From: Novosphingobium sp. KA1
Lineage (GTDB): Bacteria > Pseudomonadota > Alphaproteobacteria > Sphingomonadales > Sphingomonadaceae
NCBI RefSeq assembly: GCF_017309955.1
Contig: NZ_CP021247.1
Coordinates: forward strand, 3,497,001 to 3,561,000
DNA length: 64,000 nucleotides
Direction: 5' to 3'
Positions 43,863 through 53,028 of this stretch are shown here, piece by piece. The stretch's first letter is position 1. Every line of letters begins with the position of its first letter. The notes beneath the pieces were generated by a model, which saw only the letters and a program-made list of their open reading frames with translations, was not told the origin of the DNA and ran no database searches. A program made the translations under genes and the position numbers.

Positions 43863-44744
43863 CAGGATCATCAGCAAGGCGCGCTGCCGCCCGATCCGGC
43901 GGCTGAGCGAGACGCAGCCGCCCGCCCCCGGAAGAATGCCCATCGCCAGTTCGGGAAGCTGGAACCACGAACGCCGCGTCGCCGCGACATGGGCGGCAAA
44001 CGCCGCGATCTCCAGCCCCGCGCCGATGCAGGCCCCGTCGATCCGGACTTCGAAACGGTCGCGGCAGCGGGCCGCCTCCCTGGCCGGAAGGGTCAGCCCG
44101 CGAAGGCGATGGGCCTCGGCAGGATCGCGGGTCGTGCCGAACTCGCCAAGATCCGCGCCAAGGCAGAAGGCCTTGCCATTGCCCCGCAGCACGATGCGGG
44201 AAATGCTCCTGTCGATGCCCGCGAGCACGAAAGCCTCGCGCAGTTCGTCGCGCATGGTGCGGTCGATGGCGTTGCCCGCGGCGGGACGATCGAGCGTCAC
44301 CGTCAGCACGTCGCCGCCGCGCGCCAGCACGACCCGCCCCGCCGCGGCCGGACTGTCCGGGGTGACCCGCGCGCCGATCCAGCGGCGATGCGCCTCGCTG
44401 CCCTGCAAGGTTGCATAGGCAAGCGATTCCGCCGTCAGCCCGTCATCGATCGAAAGCGACGGGAGAAGCCGCAGCAACTGGGCGACGACGGCCGCGGCGA
44501 GCGGCTGGGCCGAGGCGGCATCCACCAGCTGCGCCGCATCGAAGCGCGGTTCGAGACAGGCATCGAGCCGCGATGCCAGCGGATGCTCGCGTGCGCCGAT
44601 CCCGATCACCGGACATGGCGGCAGGAGCATGTCCGGCAGGTCCCCGGCTTCGCGCGTCAGATCTACAAAAGCGATCGGCGCGCCGGACTGCACCGCCGAA
44701 TCGTACAGCCCGGCTCCGGCGAATGTCAGTCCCTCCACCTGCAT
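43788..44744 (-). CDS. Crotonase-fold protein with N-terminal extension and no C-terminal helices
   Basis: A 318-residue enoyl-CoA hydratase/isomerase-like protein. The crotonase core starts near residue 138 with oxyanion-hole segments CLGADL (about 194-199) and IDGACIGAGLEIAAF (about 238), and reaches GILPGAGGC and LEWGLVDALVD. It then stops, while typical family members have about 60 further residues for trimer formation. The first 130 residues are a helical extension (PLAAAVVAQLLRLLP, LTAESLAYATLQG). ATG 44744 is the likely start. Its 3' end overlaps the amidohydrolase gene. Confidence 0.75.
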   Translation of the reverse strand: MQVEGLTFAGAGLYDSAVQSGAPIAFVDLTREAGDLPDMLLPPCPVIGIGAREHPLASRLDACLEPRFDAAQLVDAASAQPLAAAVVAQLLRLLPSLSIDDGLTAESLAYATLQGSEAHRRWIGARVTPDSPAAAGRVVLARGGDVLTVTLDRPAAGNAIDRTMRDELREAFVLAGIDRSISRIVLRGNGKAFCLGADLGEFGTTRDPAEAHRLRGLTLPAREAARCRDRFEVRIDGACIGAGLEIAAFAAHVAATRRSWFQLPELAMGILPGAGGCVSLSRRIGRQRALLMILSGRRFAAREALEWGLVDALVDDPA

Positions 44745-45062
44745 CCTCGAACTTTTCCCTCCCGCACAAATACCTGGTCGCACCGGAGCATGACGAGCAT
44801 TGCGCGTCATGACCAGCCTGCCCCGCCGCAAACACGGCTCGGCGATGCGCCGATCGCCGGAAACCGCCGGAAGCTGCGGGATTTCGCGATATTTCGAGAG
44901 AGCGCCCCTGCGCGCAACTTATCGTCTGCGCGAAGCCCCTTGCGGCTTTCCAAAAGCAATGATAACCAAGCTTAGCAAAAAACGAGTCAGACTCAGTTTT
45001 CAGGGATCCGACTCGGGAGAGAAGTGAGTTCATCACACCACACTTGAGGGAGGAGAGACCTC
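44745..45062. other. 318-base region between crotonase and iclR genes
   Basis: No convincing gene. It is the divergent promoter zone of the crotonase gene and the IclR gene; the right part is less GC-rich (44955-45010) and contains repeated GAGTC/GACTC half sites. Confidence 0.5.
44984..44994. promoter_or_regulatory. Candidate IclR operator
   Basis: GAGTCAGACTC is a perfect 11-bp palindrome (odd centre) 68 bases before the IclR start, with another GACTC at 45010-45014. IclR proteins often control themselves from such sites; this is inferred from position only. Confidence 0.4.
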
Positions 45063-45866
45063 ATGCCTGGAAAGACCACGTCATCGAACAAGGCCAAGAT
45101 CGCACGCCGCGTGATCGAAGTGCTCGAATATTTCGACGATGCGCACCGTGAAGCCACCGTCATGGACATCGTGCGCCGCTACAACCGCCCGCAGTCGAGC
45201 ACGTCGGAACTGCTCTCCAGCCTGGTCGAGCTCGGCCTGCTTCACAAGGACCCTTACTCGCGCGCCTACAGCCTGACGCCGCGCGCCGCGCTGATCGGCA
45301 CCTCGGGCCAGCCCGAGCTGGTGCGCGACGGCCGCATCGTGCGCCTGATGGACCGCCTGGTCGCCCAGACCGGCCTTTCGGTCGCGCTCCATGCCATGGT
45401 CGGGCTCGACGTCCAGATCGTCAACTGGCGCCACGGCCCGCGCGCCCTTGCCGCCACGCGGGAGCTTTCGGGCGGCATCAAGGAACCGCTGGCCCAGAAC
45501 GCCGCTGGCCTGCTGATGCTCTCGACCGTGGCCCGCCAGCGCTGCGAAGGCATGGTGCGCCGCCTCAATGCCGAAGCCAGCGAACTCAACAAGTTCGCCT
45601 TTGCCGACATGATGGCCCGCATCGATAGCTGCCGCGATCCGCGTTACGTGTTCGGCCCGGCGGGCTTCGGCAGCGGCGCGGAATCGCTCTGCGGCCTTGT
45701 CCCGCGCCAGCCCGACGGCCACCCGCTCGTCATCAGCCTGATCTACGGCAAGGACGACAAGGTGAACCCGGAAGCCCTGCTCCAGTCGCTCAGCGACGCG
45801 ATGCGCAAGTGCCTGCCGGATCCCGTCGTGATCGCCGAACCGGAACAACTGCCCCACGCAGCCTGA
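45063..45866 (+). CDS. IclR family transcriptional regulator
   Basis: A 267-residue IclR-type protein. The N-terminal winged helix (residues about 10-75) reads IARRVIEVLEYFDD and IVRRYNRPQSSTSELLSSLVELG, and the C-terminal GAF-like effector domain has GLLMLSTVARQRCEGMVRRL. IclR proteins control catabolism of aromatic and other acids. A strong GGGAGGAGAG Shine-Dalgarno precedes ATG 45063. Ends in a clear terminator at 45887. It probably controls part of the CoA cluster. Confidence 0.88.
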   Translation: MPGKTTSSNKAKIARRVIEVLEYFDDAHREATVMDIVRRYNRPQSSTSELLSSLVELGLLHKDPYSRAYSLTPRAALIGTSGQPELVRDGRIVRLMDRLVAQTGLSVALHAMVGLDVQIVNWRHGPRALAATRELSGGIKEPLAQNAAGLLMLSTVARQRCEGMVRRLNAEASELNKFAFADMMARIDSCRDPRYVFGPAGFGSGAESLCGLVPRQPDGHPLVISLIYGKDDKVNPEALLQSLSDAMRKCLPDPVVIAEPEQLPHAA

Positions 45867-45886
45867 CCGGGCACAGCCACCCGAAA

Positions 45887-45924
45887 AGGCCCCGCGAGTA
45901 CGCTCGCGGGGCCTTTCTGCTTTT
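45887..45924. terminator. Terminator between iclR and the amidohydrolase gene
   Basis: AGGCCCCGCGAG (45887-45898), loop TACG, CTCGCGGGGCCT (45903-45914), a perfect 12-bp stem followed by TTCTGCTTTT. Convergent genes lie on both sides; AAAA at 45884-45887 may help on the minus strand. Confidence 0.88.
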
Positions 45925-45935
45925 ACCGGCGGCGA

Positions 45936-47276
45936 TCAGGCCTCCTGCCGGTGCATGCGCGCGGTGCGGTCGGTATCTTCGTGGCGCATGAACATCTTCA
46001 TGATGTCGCCCGAAGTGACCGGCCGGGTATCCCCCTCCTCCACCGGACGTTCACCGGCGGAAGACTTGGCGCTGGTATCGACGCCTTCCGCCTTCGCCCG
46101 CTGCCGCAGCGCGCCGACGGTCAGCTCGGCGCGGGCATGGTGCCGGAAGGGATCGAACCGGAACCAGCGCATCGCATTCCCGTGCGTGATCTTGTCGATC
46201 TGCGTTTCGGTCAGGTGCTTGATCGAAGGCCAGAGATGCTCGGGCACTTCCGGCCAGAGCGTGTCGGAATGCGGATAGTCGCACTCGTAGGCGATGTTGT
46301 CCTCGCCGATGAACTGGATGTTCTGGAGGCCGAAGGCATCGTCGATGAAGCAGTTGAGGAAATGCCGCCTGAACATCTCGCTGGGCTTCATTTTCTGGAA
46401 GCGCGAGTTGGTCCAGGCCTTGTGCCGCCAGTTCGAGAAGTCCGCCCGCTCCGTGAAGTAGGGCACCCAGCCGATCGAACCTTCCGACAGCGCGATGCGC
46501 ATGTCCGGATACCGGTGCAGCGCCTCCAGCTGGAGCCAGTCCGAGGCGGCATAGGCGATCGACATCGGCATCGTCGAGATCCACGCCTCGATCGGCGTTT
46601 CCATCGAGGCATGGGGCGCCGGATTGCCGCCGCCGATGTGCAGGCAGATCGTCATGTCGAGATCGTTGATCGCCTTGTAGAACGGGTCCCAATAGGCGTT
46701 GTGGATGCTCGGCAGGCCCTGGCAGGTGGGGTTCTCGCTGATCGAGACGGTGTGGCAGCCCTTGGCGGAGACGCGCTTCAGCTCGGCGATGGTCGCGTCC
46801 ATGTCCCAGGTCGGCAGGATCGCGCAGGGAATGAAGCGCCCCGGATAGGCGCCGCACCATTCGTCGATATGCCAGTCGTTGTAGGCGCTGACGTGGACTT
46901 TCGCGAGATCGCGGTCGGGCACGCGGTGAAGGCGGCCACCGGCGAAGTCGAACACCGAGCCGAAGTTGAGCGAGGCGGCGATGCCGTTGACGTCCATGTC
47001 CTTGATACGCTCGTGCACGTCATAACAACCGGCGCGCAGCTGATCGAGCGAGGTCGGCTCCATGCCGTATTCCTCGAAAGGACGGCCGACCACGGCGTTG
47101 AGGCCCACCGAAGGGAACTTCTGGCCCTGGTAGACCCACAAGTCCTTGCCGTTCTCGTCCTGGATCAGCCTGGGCGCGGATTCCAGCGCAGCGCCGGAAA
47201 GATGGTTCCGGAACAGGTCGGGCGGCTCGCTGATGTGATCGTCGACGCTGATCAGCACCATGTCGTTCATTTCCAT
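45936..47276 (-). CDS. Amidohydrolase_2 family metal-dependent hydrolase
   Basis: A 446-residue TIM-barrel hydrolase of the ACMSD/amidohydrolase_2 group. The N-terminal DxH metal motif is SVDDHISEPPDLF (instead of HxH), later ligands include ICLHIGG and the aspartate in ECDYPHSDTLWP. Such proteins act as decarboxylases or ring-cleaving hydrolases in aromatic and steroid-like pathways. The C-terminal 60 residues are a charged extension (EGVDTSAKSSAGERPVEEGD). Two near starts exist: ATG 47276 and 47270. It is divergent from the ACAD gene. Confidence 0.85.
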   Translation of the reverse strand: MEMNDMVLISVDDHISEPPDLFRNHLSGAALESAPRLIQDENGKDLWVYQGQKFPSVGLNAVVGRPFEEYGMEPTSLDQLRAGCYDVHERIKDMDVNGIAASLNFGSVFDFAGGRLHRVPDRDLAKVHVSAYNDWHIDEWCGAYPGRFIPCAILPTWDMDATIAELKRVSAKGCHTVSISENPTCQGLPSIHNAYWDPFYKAINDLDMTICLHIGGGNPAPHASMETPIEAWISTMPMSIAYAASDWLQLEALHRYPDMRIALSEGSIGWVPYFTERADFSNWRHKAWTNSRFQKMKPSEMFRRHFLNCFIDDAFGLQNIQFIGEDNIAYECDYPHSDTLWPEVPEHLWPSIKHLTETQIDKITHGNAMRWFRFDPFRHHARAELTVGALRQRAKAEGVDTSAKSSAGERPVEEGDTRPVTSGDIMKMFMRHEDTDRTARMHRQEA

Positions 47277-47494
47277 GTCGGCACTCCCATCCGTTGCCGG
47301 GCCGGACGGTCCCCGGCGGGCGCATCGTTCGTGGCGCCTTGGACCGGGACGCTACGCCTCCCCTCCCGGCCCTGCCAGCGGCGACGCCGAGCTATCGCGC
47401 CCGCGATTGCGTACCGGAGGCGATTGAACGGGGCGGCGAGGTATGATGTTGACGAGGAAACACGAAAACCAAGAACCCCCGGGGAAAGCCTGAA

Positions 47495-49705
47495 ATGAAC
47501 TTCGACCTCACCGATGAACAGGTCATGATGCGCGATACGTTCGCGCGCTTCCTCGACGAGAATTCGAGCATGGCACGCGTGCGCAAGGCGCAGGAAAGCG
47601 GCGGTTTCGACCACGCCCTGTGGACCGGCCTTGCCGAGCTTGGCGCCTTTGCCATGCGCGTTCCCGAAGAGGCCGACGGCATGGGCCTTGGCCTGTTCGA
47701 TGCCGGCCTGCTGATGGAGGAAGCCGGTCGCACGCTCGCCTCCGGCCCGCTGGCCGAAGCGCTGGTGGCCACCCGCCTGCTCGGCCTGCTGGGCGGTCAG
47801 GAAGACCTGCTGGCCGCAGCGCTCGGCGGCGAGGCCGTCGTCACCATTGCCATGCAGGACGTGGCCGAATTCCCCCGGCAATGGGTCGCGGGCGGCCTCG
47901 TGGCCGATGCGGTCGCCGCACGCAGGGGTAACGAGGTGGTGCTGGTCACGGTGCCCGCCGAAGCGCGGATCGCGGAGCCGACGCTTGCCACCACGGCGAT
48001 TGCGGAGCTTGATCTCGGTGCCTTGCCGACAACCGTTCTGGCCAGCGGCAAAGACGCGCTGGCGCTCTTCGCAGCCGGGCGCGAGGAATGGAAGGTGCTG
48101 ATGGCGCTGGCGCTGTCCGGCCTTGCCCGTGCCGCGCTGACGATGGCGGCGGACTATGCCGGGGAACGCAAGGCCTTCGGCGTGTTCATCGGCACGTTCC
48201 AGGCGCTCTCGCACCCGATGGCGGACCTGATCTGCGAAATCGATTCCGCCAAGTTCCTTGCCTGGCAGGCGATGCGCGCGATCGCCGATGGCGATGCGGC
48301 GGCAGGAGCCCAGGTTTCGCTATCGGCATGGTACGCCGCCGGCGCCGCAGGACGCACCGTGCGCCACGCCGTGCAGACCTTCGGCGGCATCGGCCTCACC
48401 ACCGAGCATGACGTCCACCTCTACAACTTGCGCGCCAAGGCCTGGCCGCTGGTGGCCGGCGATCCCGAGGACTGGCTCGCCGAAGCCGGTCGCCGCCTCT
48501 ACGCGGGCGAGCAGGCCAGCCTGCCCGATGTCGGCGACGTCCCCGTCGAGTTCGATCTGGGCGAGGATGCCCGCGCGATCCAGCAGGAAATCCGCGAATT
48601 CTTCGCCAGGAACGTCACCGACGAACAGCGCGAGAAGTTCCACTTTTCGTGGGAAGGCCATAACCCGGTCATCCACAAGCAGCTGGTCGAGGCGAACCTT
48701 GCCTACCTCCAGCTTCCCAAGGACGTCGGCGGGCGCAGCCTCAGCCCCTACGCCGTCACTGCCGCGCGCTCGGCCTTCGAGGAGGAGGGCTGGAGCAACC
48801 CGGTCGCCAATGTCTCGCAGATGGTCGCCCTCATCATGCACCGCTTCGGCAGCGAGGACCTGAAGCGCGACGTGCTGTCCCGAGTGATGGCGGGCGAGGC
48901 GATCTGCTCGCTCGGCTATTCGGAACCGGGCTGCGGTTCGGACGTCTTTGCCGCGCAGTGCAAGGCGACCCAGCTTGAGGACGGGTCGTGGCGGATCGAC
49001 GGCACCAAGATGTGGACCAGCGGCGCCAACCTGACCGACTATGTGCTGATGCTCTGCCGCACCGACCCGGACGCGCCCAAGCACAAGGGGCTCACCATGT
49101 TCATCGTGCCGCTCAAGGCCGAAGGCGTCACCGTGCAGGGCGTCCACACTTTCATGGACGAGCGCACCAACATCACCTTCTACGACAACGTGCGCATCCC
49201 CGACAGCTGGCGCCTGGGCGAGATCAACGCGGGCGGGCGGACCATGGCGGCCAGCCTCGAACTCGAACACGGCGGCGGCTTTGCGAAAGTGCAGCGCGCG
49301 ATGCTGGAGAACGCGGTGGAACTCTGCGAGGAAATCCCCGTGGCTGGCGGCGGCAGGCTGATCGAAACGGCCAAGGCGCAGGCGCGGCTGGCGCGCACTT
49401 ACGCCAATGTGCTGGCCTCCGAACTGATCGCCTATCGCGCCAACTGGACGCAGGTCCACGGCAAAGGCAACGGTGCCTACGGCCCGATGGCGAAGATGTT
49501 CTCGTCCGAACTGTTCATCACCGATTCCCGCGACCTGCTCGACCTGACGGCGCCCTACTCGCTGTCCAAGCGCAAGGGCGCGGCCAATGCCATCAACCTC
49601 GCCTATCGCCATGCCCACGGGACGACCATTTACGGCGGCACCAGCCAGGTGCACCGTTCGATGATCGCCGAAAAGGGCCTCGGCCTGCCGCGGTCCCGCA
49701 ATTGA
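47495..49705 (+). CDS. Fused double acyl-CoA dehydrogenase
   Basis: A 736-residue protein with two consecutive acyl-CoA dehydrogenase domains. Domain 1 (about 1-345) opens NFDLTDEQVMMRDTFARFL and ends with TFGGIGLTTEHDVHLY. Domain 2 (about 351-736) has SLGYSEPGCGSDVFAAQCKA, MWTSGANLTDYVL and the C-terminal ANAINLAYRHAHGTTIYGGTS. Steroid and sterol-side-chain ACADs are alpha2beta2 pairs of such halves; here both are in one chain. Likely FAD-dependent alpha,beta-desaturation of a branched or ring acyl-CoA. Followed 26 bases later by an enoyl-CoA hydratase gene. Confidence 0.88.
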   Translation: MNFDLTDEQVMMRDTFARFLDENSSMARVRKAQESGGFDHALWTGLAELGAFAMRVPEEADGMGLGLFDAGLLMEEAGRTLASGPLAEALVATRLLGLLGGQEDLLAAALGGEAVVTIAMQDVAEFPRQWVAGGLVADAVAARRGNEVVLVTVPAEARIAEPTLATTAIAELDLGALPTTVLASGKDALALFAAGREEWKVLMALALSGLARAALTMAADYAGERKAFGVFIGTFQALSHPMADLICEIDSAKFLAWQAMRAIADGDAAAGAQVSLSAWYAAGAAGRTVRHAVQTFGGIGLTTEHDVHLYNLRAKAWPLVAGDPEDWLAEAGRRLYAGEQASLPDVGDVPVEFDLGEDARAIQQEIREFFARNVTDEQREKFHFSWEGHNPVIHKQLVEANLAYLQLPKDVGGRSLSPYAVTAARSAFEEEGWSNPVANVSQMVALIMHRFGSEDLKRDVLSRVMAGEAICSLGYSEPGCGSDVFAAQCKATQLEDGSWRIDGTKMWTSGANLTDYVLMLCRTDPDAPKHKGLTMFIVPLKAEGVTVQGVHTFMDERTNITFYDNVRIPDSWRLGEINAGGRTMAASLELEHGGGFAKVQRAMLENAVELCEEIPVAGGGRLIETAKAQARLARTYANVLASELIAYRANWTQVHGKGNGAYGPMAKMFSSELFITDSRDLLDLTAPYSLSKRKGAANAINLAYRHAHGTTIYGGTSQVHRSMIAEKGLGLPRSRN

Positions 49706-49731
49706 GGCGCGCAACGGAGGGGGAGAATACG

Positions 49732-50550
49732 ATGACCGAAGAAGCACCGCACCTGCTCACCCAAGACGTGGACGGCATCCTGATCGCCACGCTCAACCGG
49801 CCCGACAAGCTCAACGCGATCAGCCGGCAGATGATGGACCTGCTGACCGAGGCGGTGCTGCGCTTTCGCGAGACACCCGAACTGAAGGTCATGCTGATCC
49901 GCTCGGCCGGGCGCTACTTCAGTTCCGGCGCGGACTTGCGGGGCGGCAACCAGAACATCGTCTCGCCCGTGTCGACCGGGGGCAGCGCGCGCGGCATTCG
50001 CGAGAACCACCGGCTCAATCTCAACAACATGCAGCAGCTGTGGGACGAGATCGAGCATATCGAGAAACCCTTTGTCGTCGCGCACCATGCCATGTGCGTG
50101 GGCGGCGGGCTGGAAATGAGCCTCTCGTGCGATTTCCGCCTTGCCGCCAGAAGCGCGTCCTACGCCTTTCCCGAAGGGCTGTTCGGTGTGCTCCCCGCAT
50201 CGGGCGGCGTCTCGCGCCTGACGCGCATCTGCGGGCCGCACTGGGCGCGCTGGCTGATCATGGCGAACAAACCCGCCCCGGCGGACATGGCCCTGACCAT
50301 GGGGCTGGTCCACCAGGTCTATGAGGACGAGACGTTCGAGGCGGACGTCATGGCGTTCTGCCGCCACCTCGCCAAACAGAATCCCGAGCAGATGGGCGCG
50401 GCCAAGGTCGCCATCGAACTCAGCGTCGAAGTGGGCCGCGACAGCGCCCGCCACATCGAACGCATGGCCAACAGCGCACTCATGCTCAACCCGGACTATA
50501 TCCGCGGCATGGAAGAATACCTGAAAGGCGTGGGCGGGAAGAAGAAGTAG
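49732..50550 (+). CDS. Enoyl-CoA hydratase/isomerase
   Basis: A 272-residue standard crotonase. The oxyanion-hole segments are SSGADLRGG (about 62-70) and MCVGGGLEMSLSCDF (about 123-137), and the C-terminal helices are complete. ATG 49732 follows GGAGGGGGAGA. Directly behind the fused ACAD, it would hydrate the enoyl-CoA product. A REP-like repeat and a convergent TetR gene follow. Confidence 0.92.
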   Translation: MTEEAPHLLTQDVDGILIATLNRPDKLNAISRQMMDLLTEAVLRFRETPELKVMLIRSAGRYFSSGADLRGGNQNIVSPVSTGGSARGIRENHRLNLNNMQQLWDEIEHIEKPFVVAHHAMCVGGGLEMSLSCDFRLAARSASYAFPEGLFGVLPASGGVSRLTRICGPHWARWLIMANKPAPADMALTMGLVHQVYEDETFEADVMAFCRHLAKQNPEQMGAAKVAIELSVEVGRDSARHIERMANSALMLNPDYIRGMEEYLKGVGGKKK

Positions 50551-50601
50551 GGGCGGTCTGGAGGTTTCCCTCCGGTCACCCCGAACCTAGACACAAACGC
50601 T

Positions 50602-50687
50602 CGTCGCCCCCGCGAAGGCGGGGGCCCCGCTTCCTTTGCGCCACGCCAGAAGAACAAGCGGGATCCCCGTCTTCGCGGGGATGACGA
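50602..50687. repeat. REP-like palindromic repeat at convergent junction, copy 1
   Basis: An imperfect inverted repeat: left arm CGTCGCCCCCGCGAAGGCGG onward (50602-50634) and right arm GCGGGATCCCCGTCTTCGCG onward (50658-50687). A sibling at 62979-63075 shares the arms and the internal GCCAGAAGAnCAAGCGGG. It lies between convergent enoyl-CoA hydratase and TetR genes and could terminate transcription both ways. Confidence 0.8.
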
Positions 50688-50727
50688 AATGGGGTTTGTG
50701 CATGGAAGCGAGGTTGTTAACGGCGCC

Positions 50728-51558
50728 TCACCCCGCCGCCCGCTCCCGCATGTCGCGGATCGCCAGTTCCATCAGCCGCGCGTTGACCTCCAGCAGGCTT
50801 TCCTCGCGCCGCCCCGGCAGCGTGCCTAGGATACGCCGCAAGCGCCTGTCGGTCGCCAGCGTGATCGAGCGTTCGATACCCGTCATCAGCGTCGTCGCCA
50901 TCAGCACCGCCGTGTCGCCCAGCGCCCCGCGCGGGTCCATCTGCGCCACGAACAGGCCGATCAGCGGCCGGGTCGAGTTCACGCGCTGGTGCATGATGCG
51001 CACGTCGAACTGGTCCGCCAGTGAGTTACGCAAGTGCAGCAGGCCGGTGTGCTTGGCCCAGAACGCGTGATAGGCGCGCACGAAGTCCATGGCCCGCGCA
51101 TTGAGCTCCGCGTCCGGCCACTGGTCGCGGGCCAGCACGAAATACTCGTCCTGCGCCGAGCCCATCACCGGCTCCAGCACGGCGAGCAGCAGTTCGGTGA
51201 AGTCGGTGAAGTAGTTGTAGATCGACGTCATGCCGATCCCGACCGTCCTCGCCACGGCCCCCAGCGTCACCGGCTCGTCGGTCTTCTCGACAAGCTCGAT
51301 GGTGGCGGCAAGGATGCGCTCACGCGTGACGCGCCCCTTGCGGCCCAGTTTCTGCCCGTGGAGGTTATGGCTGACCGCCGCCGATGCGTCGGTGACGGCG
51401 GCGGCGAGATGCGGCGGGACAGCCGGGGTTCCGGTGTCCTCGCCGCTATTCTCTTCTCCGGTGTCGCTTCCCAGAAAGGCCTCGTCCGAGCCGCTTGCGT
51501 CAGGCCGCGGCCTGGCCGACGGGCCAGGCGAGGATCTTGACGTCGGTGAACTCTTCAA
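50728..51558 (-). CDS. TetR family transcriptional regulator
   Basis: A TetR-type regulator of about 276 residues. The DNA-binding helix-turn-helix is RKGRVTRERILAATIELVEK ... LGAVARTVGIGMTSIYNYFTDFTELL, with a ligand-binding C-terminal domain. The start is uncertain: the frame is open up to ATG 51606, inside the ALDH gene; TTG 51558 is chosen, still overlapping the ALDH by 59 bases. The N-terminal 65 residues before the HTH are acidic and low complexity. It is probably cotranscribed with the ALDH gene. Confidence 0.78.
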   Translation of the reverse strand: MKSSPTSRSSPGPSARPRPDASGSDEAFLGSDTGEENSGEDTGTPAVPPHLAAAVTDASAAVSHNLHGQKLGRKGRVTRERILAATIELVEKTDEPVTLGAVARTVGIGMTSIYNYFTDFTELLLAVLEPVMGSAQDEYFVLARDQWPDAELNARAMDFVRAYHAFWAKHTGLLHLRNSLADQFDVRIMHQRVNSTRPLIGLFVAQMDPRGALGDTAVLMATTLMTGIERSITLATDRRLRRILGTLPGRREESLLEVNARLMELAIRDMRERAAG

Positions 51559-52981
51559 TGCCTTCCAGACCCCATTCGCGTCCCATGCCGCTGGCCTTGT
51601 AGCCACCGAAGGGAATGTCGCCAGCGATGCACATGCCGTTGTTGACGCTCATCGAGCCGGTGCGCACACGCTTGGCAATATTGATCGCCCGGTTCAGATC
51701 ACCCGAGCTGACACCGCCGGATAGGCCATAGGAACTCTGGTTGGCAATGCGCACGGCATCCTCGTCGTCCTCGTAGGGGATGACGACCAGCACAGGGCCG
51801 AAAATCTCTTCCTGAGCGATGCGCATGTCATTGGTAACGTCCACGAAGCAGGTCGGCTCCACAAAATAGCCGCCGCCCTTGTCGGGGCGGATGTTGCCGC
51901 CGGCCAGCAGCGTGGCGCCCTCTTCCTGCCCGAGATCGATGTAGCTCTTCACCCGTTCCATCTGACGCTTCGAGATCACCGGGCCCATGATGTGCGCCGG
52001 GTTCGCGATATCGCCCCAGTTGTCGCCGAAGTTGCCGTAGGCGCCCTTGAGGATGGCCTTGGCTTCCTCGTAACGGCTGCGCGGCACCAGCAGGCGCGAC
52101 TGCACGGCGCAGCCCTGCCCGGCATGGAACACCAGCATCGCCATGCCCACTTCCATCGCGAAGTTCGGTGCATCGTCGAGCACGATCTTGGCCGACTTGC
52201 CGCCGAGTTCGAGGAACACGCGCTTCAGCGTCGCCGCCCCCTGCTCCATGATGCGCTTGCCGACGCCGGTGGAGCCGGTGAACGAGATCAGGTCCACGCG
52301 TGGATCGGTGACCAGCATTTCGCCCGCCAGCGCCGGATCGGCGCCGAACACCACGTTGATGACGCCGTCGGGGAAGCCCGCTTCCCTGGCCAGTTCGCCA
52401 AAGATCGCGCCCATTCCGGGCGTATCGGGCGCGGGCTTCAGGATCACGGTGCAACCGGCGAGCAGCGCGGCAACGATCTTGCCGATGTTCACGTAGAGCG
52501 GCACGTTCCACGGCGTGATCGCGCCCACCACGCCGACGGGTTCACGCACACCGATGCGCTTGTGAACCATGCCGAAGGCCGGCTTCTCGCCGTAGTCCTT
52601 TTCCCATTCCAGCTTGTCGAACACGGCCATGTAGTCGTCCCAGCCGTCGAGAGCCATGCCGACATGGGCCCGGCTGACCGCCCCCTGCGCCGCGCCGGCC
52701 TCGTTGATCGCCAGTTCGCCAAGACGCGGACGGGCCGCTTCGAACAACTCGCGGTACTTTTTGACCAGAGCCACGCGCTTTTCGGTGTTGGTGGCCCAGT
52801 CGGTCTCGTCGAAAGCGCGGCGGGCGGCGGCGATGGCCGCGTTCACGTCATCGGCGGTGGCATCGGCGGCCTTGCCGATCGCCTCGCCGGTCCAGGGGCT
52901 GATCACCTCGAAGGTGCCGCCGTCGCTGGCGCCCCGCAACTGGCCGTCGATATAGAGCTGGGCGTCGGGAAGAGTGGTCAT
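51500..52981 (-). CDS. Aldehyde dehydrogenase
   Basis: A 493-residue NAD(P)-dependent aldehyde dehydrogenase. Motifs: ITPWNVPLYVNIGKI, FTGSTGVGKRIM, the general-base Glu in VFLELGGKSAKIVL, the catalytic Cys in FHAGQGCAVQS, and EEIFGPVLVVIPYED. ATG 52981 has AAGGA 7 bases upstream; an alternative ATG at 53032 overlaps the SDR stop in the usual ATGA way and would add 17 residues. It follows the SDR, so an alcohol-to-aldehyde-to-acid route is plausible. Confidence 0.92.
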   Translation of the reverse strand: MTTLPDAQLYIDGQLRGASDGGTFEVISPWTGEAIGKAADATADDVNAAIAAARRAFDETDWATNTEKRVALVKKYRELFEAARPRLGELAINEAGAAQGAVSRAHVGMALDGWDDYMAVFDKLEWEKDYGEKPAFGMVHKRIGVREPVGVVGAITPWNVPLYVNIGKIVAALLAGCTVILKPAPDTPGMGAIFGELAREAGFPDGVINVVFGADPALAGEMLVTDPRVDLISFTGSTGVGKRIMEQGAATLKRVFLELGGKSAKIVLDDAPNFAMEVGMAMLVFHAGQGCAVQSRLLVPRSRYEEAKAILKGAYGNFGDNWGDIANPAHIMGPVISKRQMERVKSYIDLGQEEGATLLAGGNIRPDKGGGYFVEPTCFVDVTNDMRIAQEEIFGPVLVVIPYEDDEDAVRIANQSSYGLSGGVSSGDLNRAINIAKRVRTGSMSVNNGMCIAGDIPFGGYKASGMGREWGLEGIEEFTDVKILAWPVGQAAA

Positions 52982-53028
52982 CGTGTGATCCTTGGCGGGA
53001 ATGGCGTCTTGCAGGGTTTGGGCGTCGC

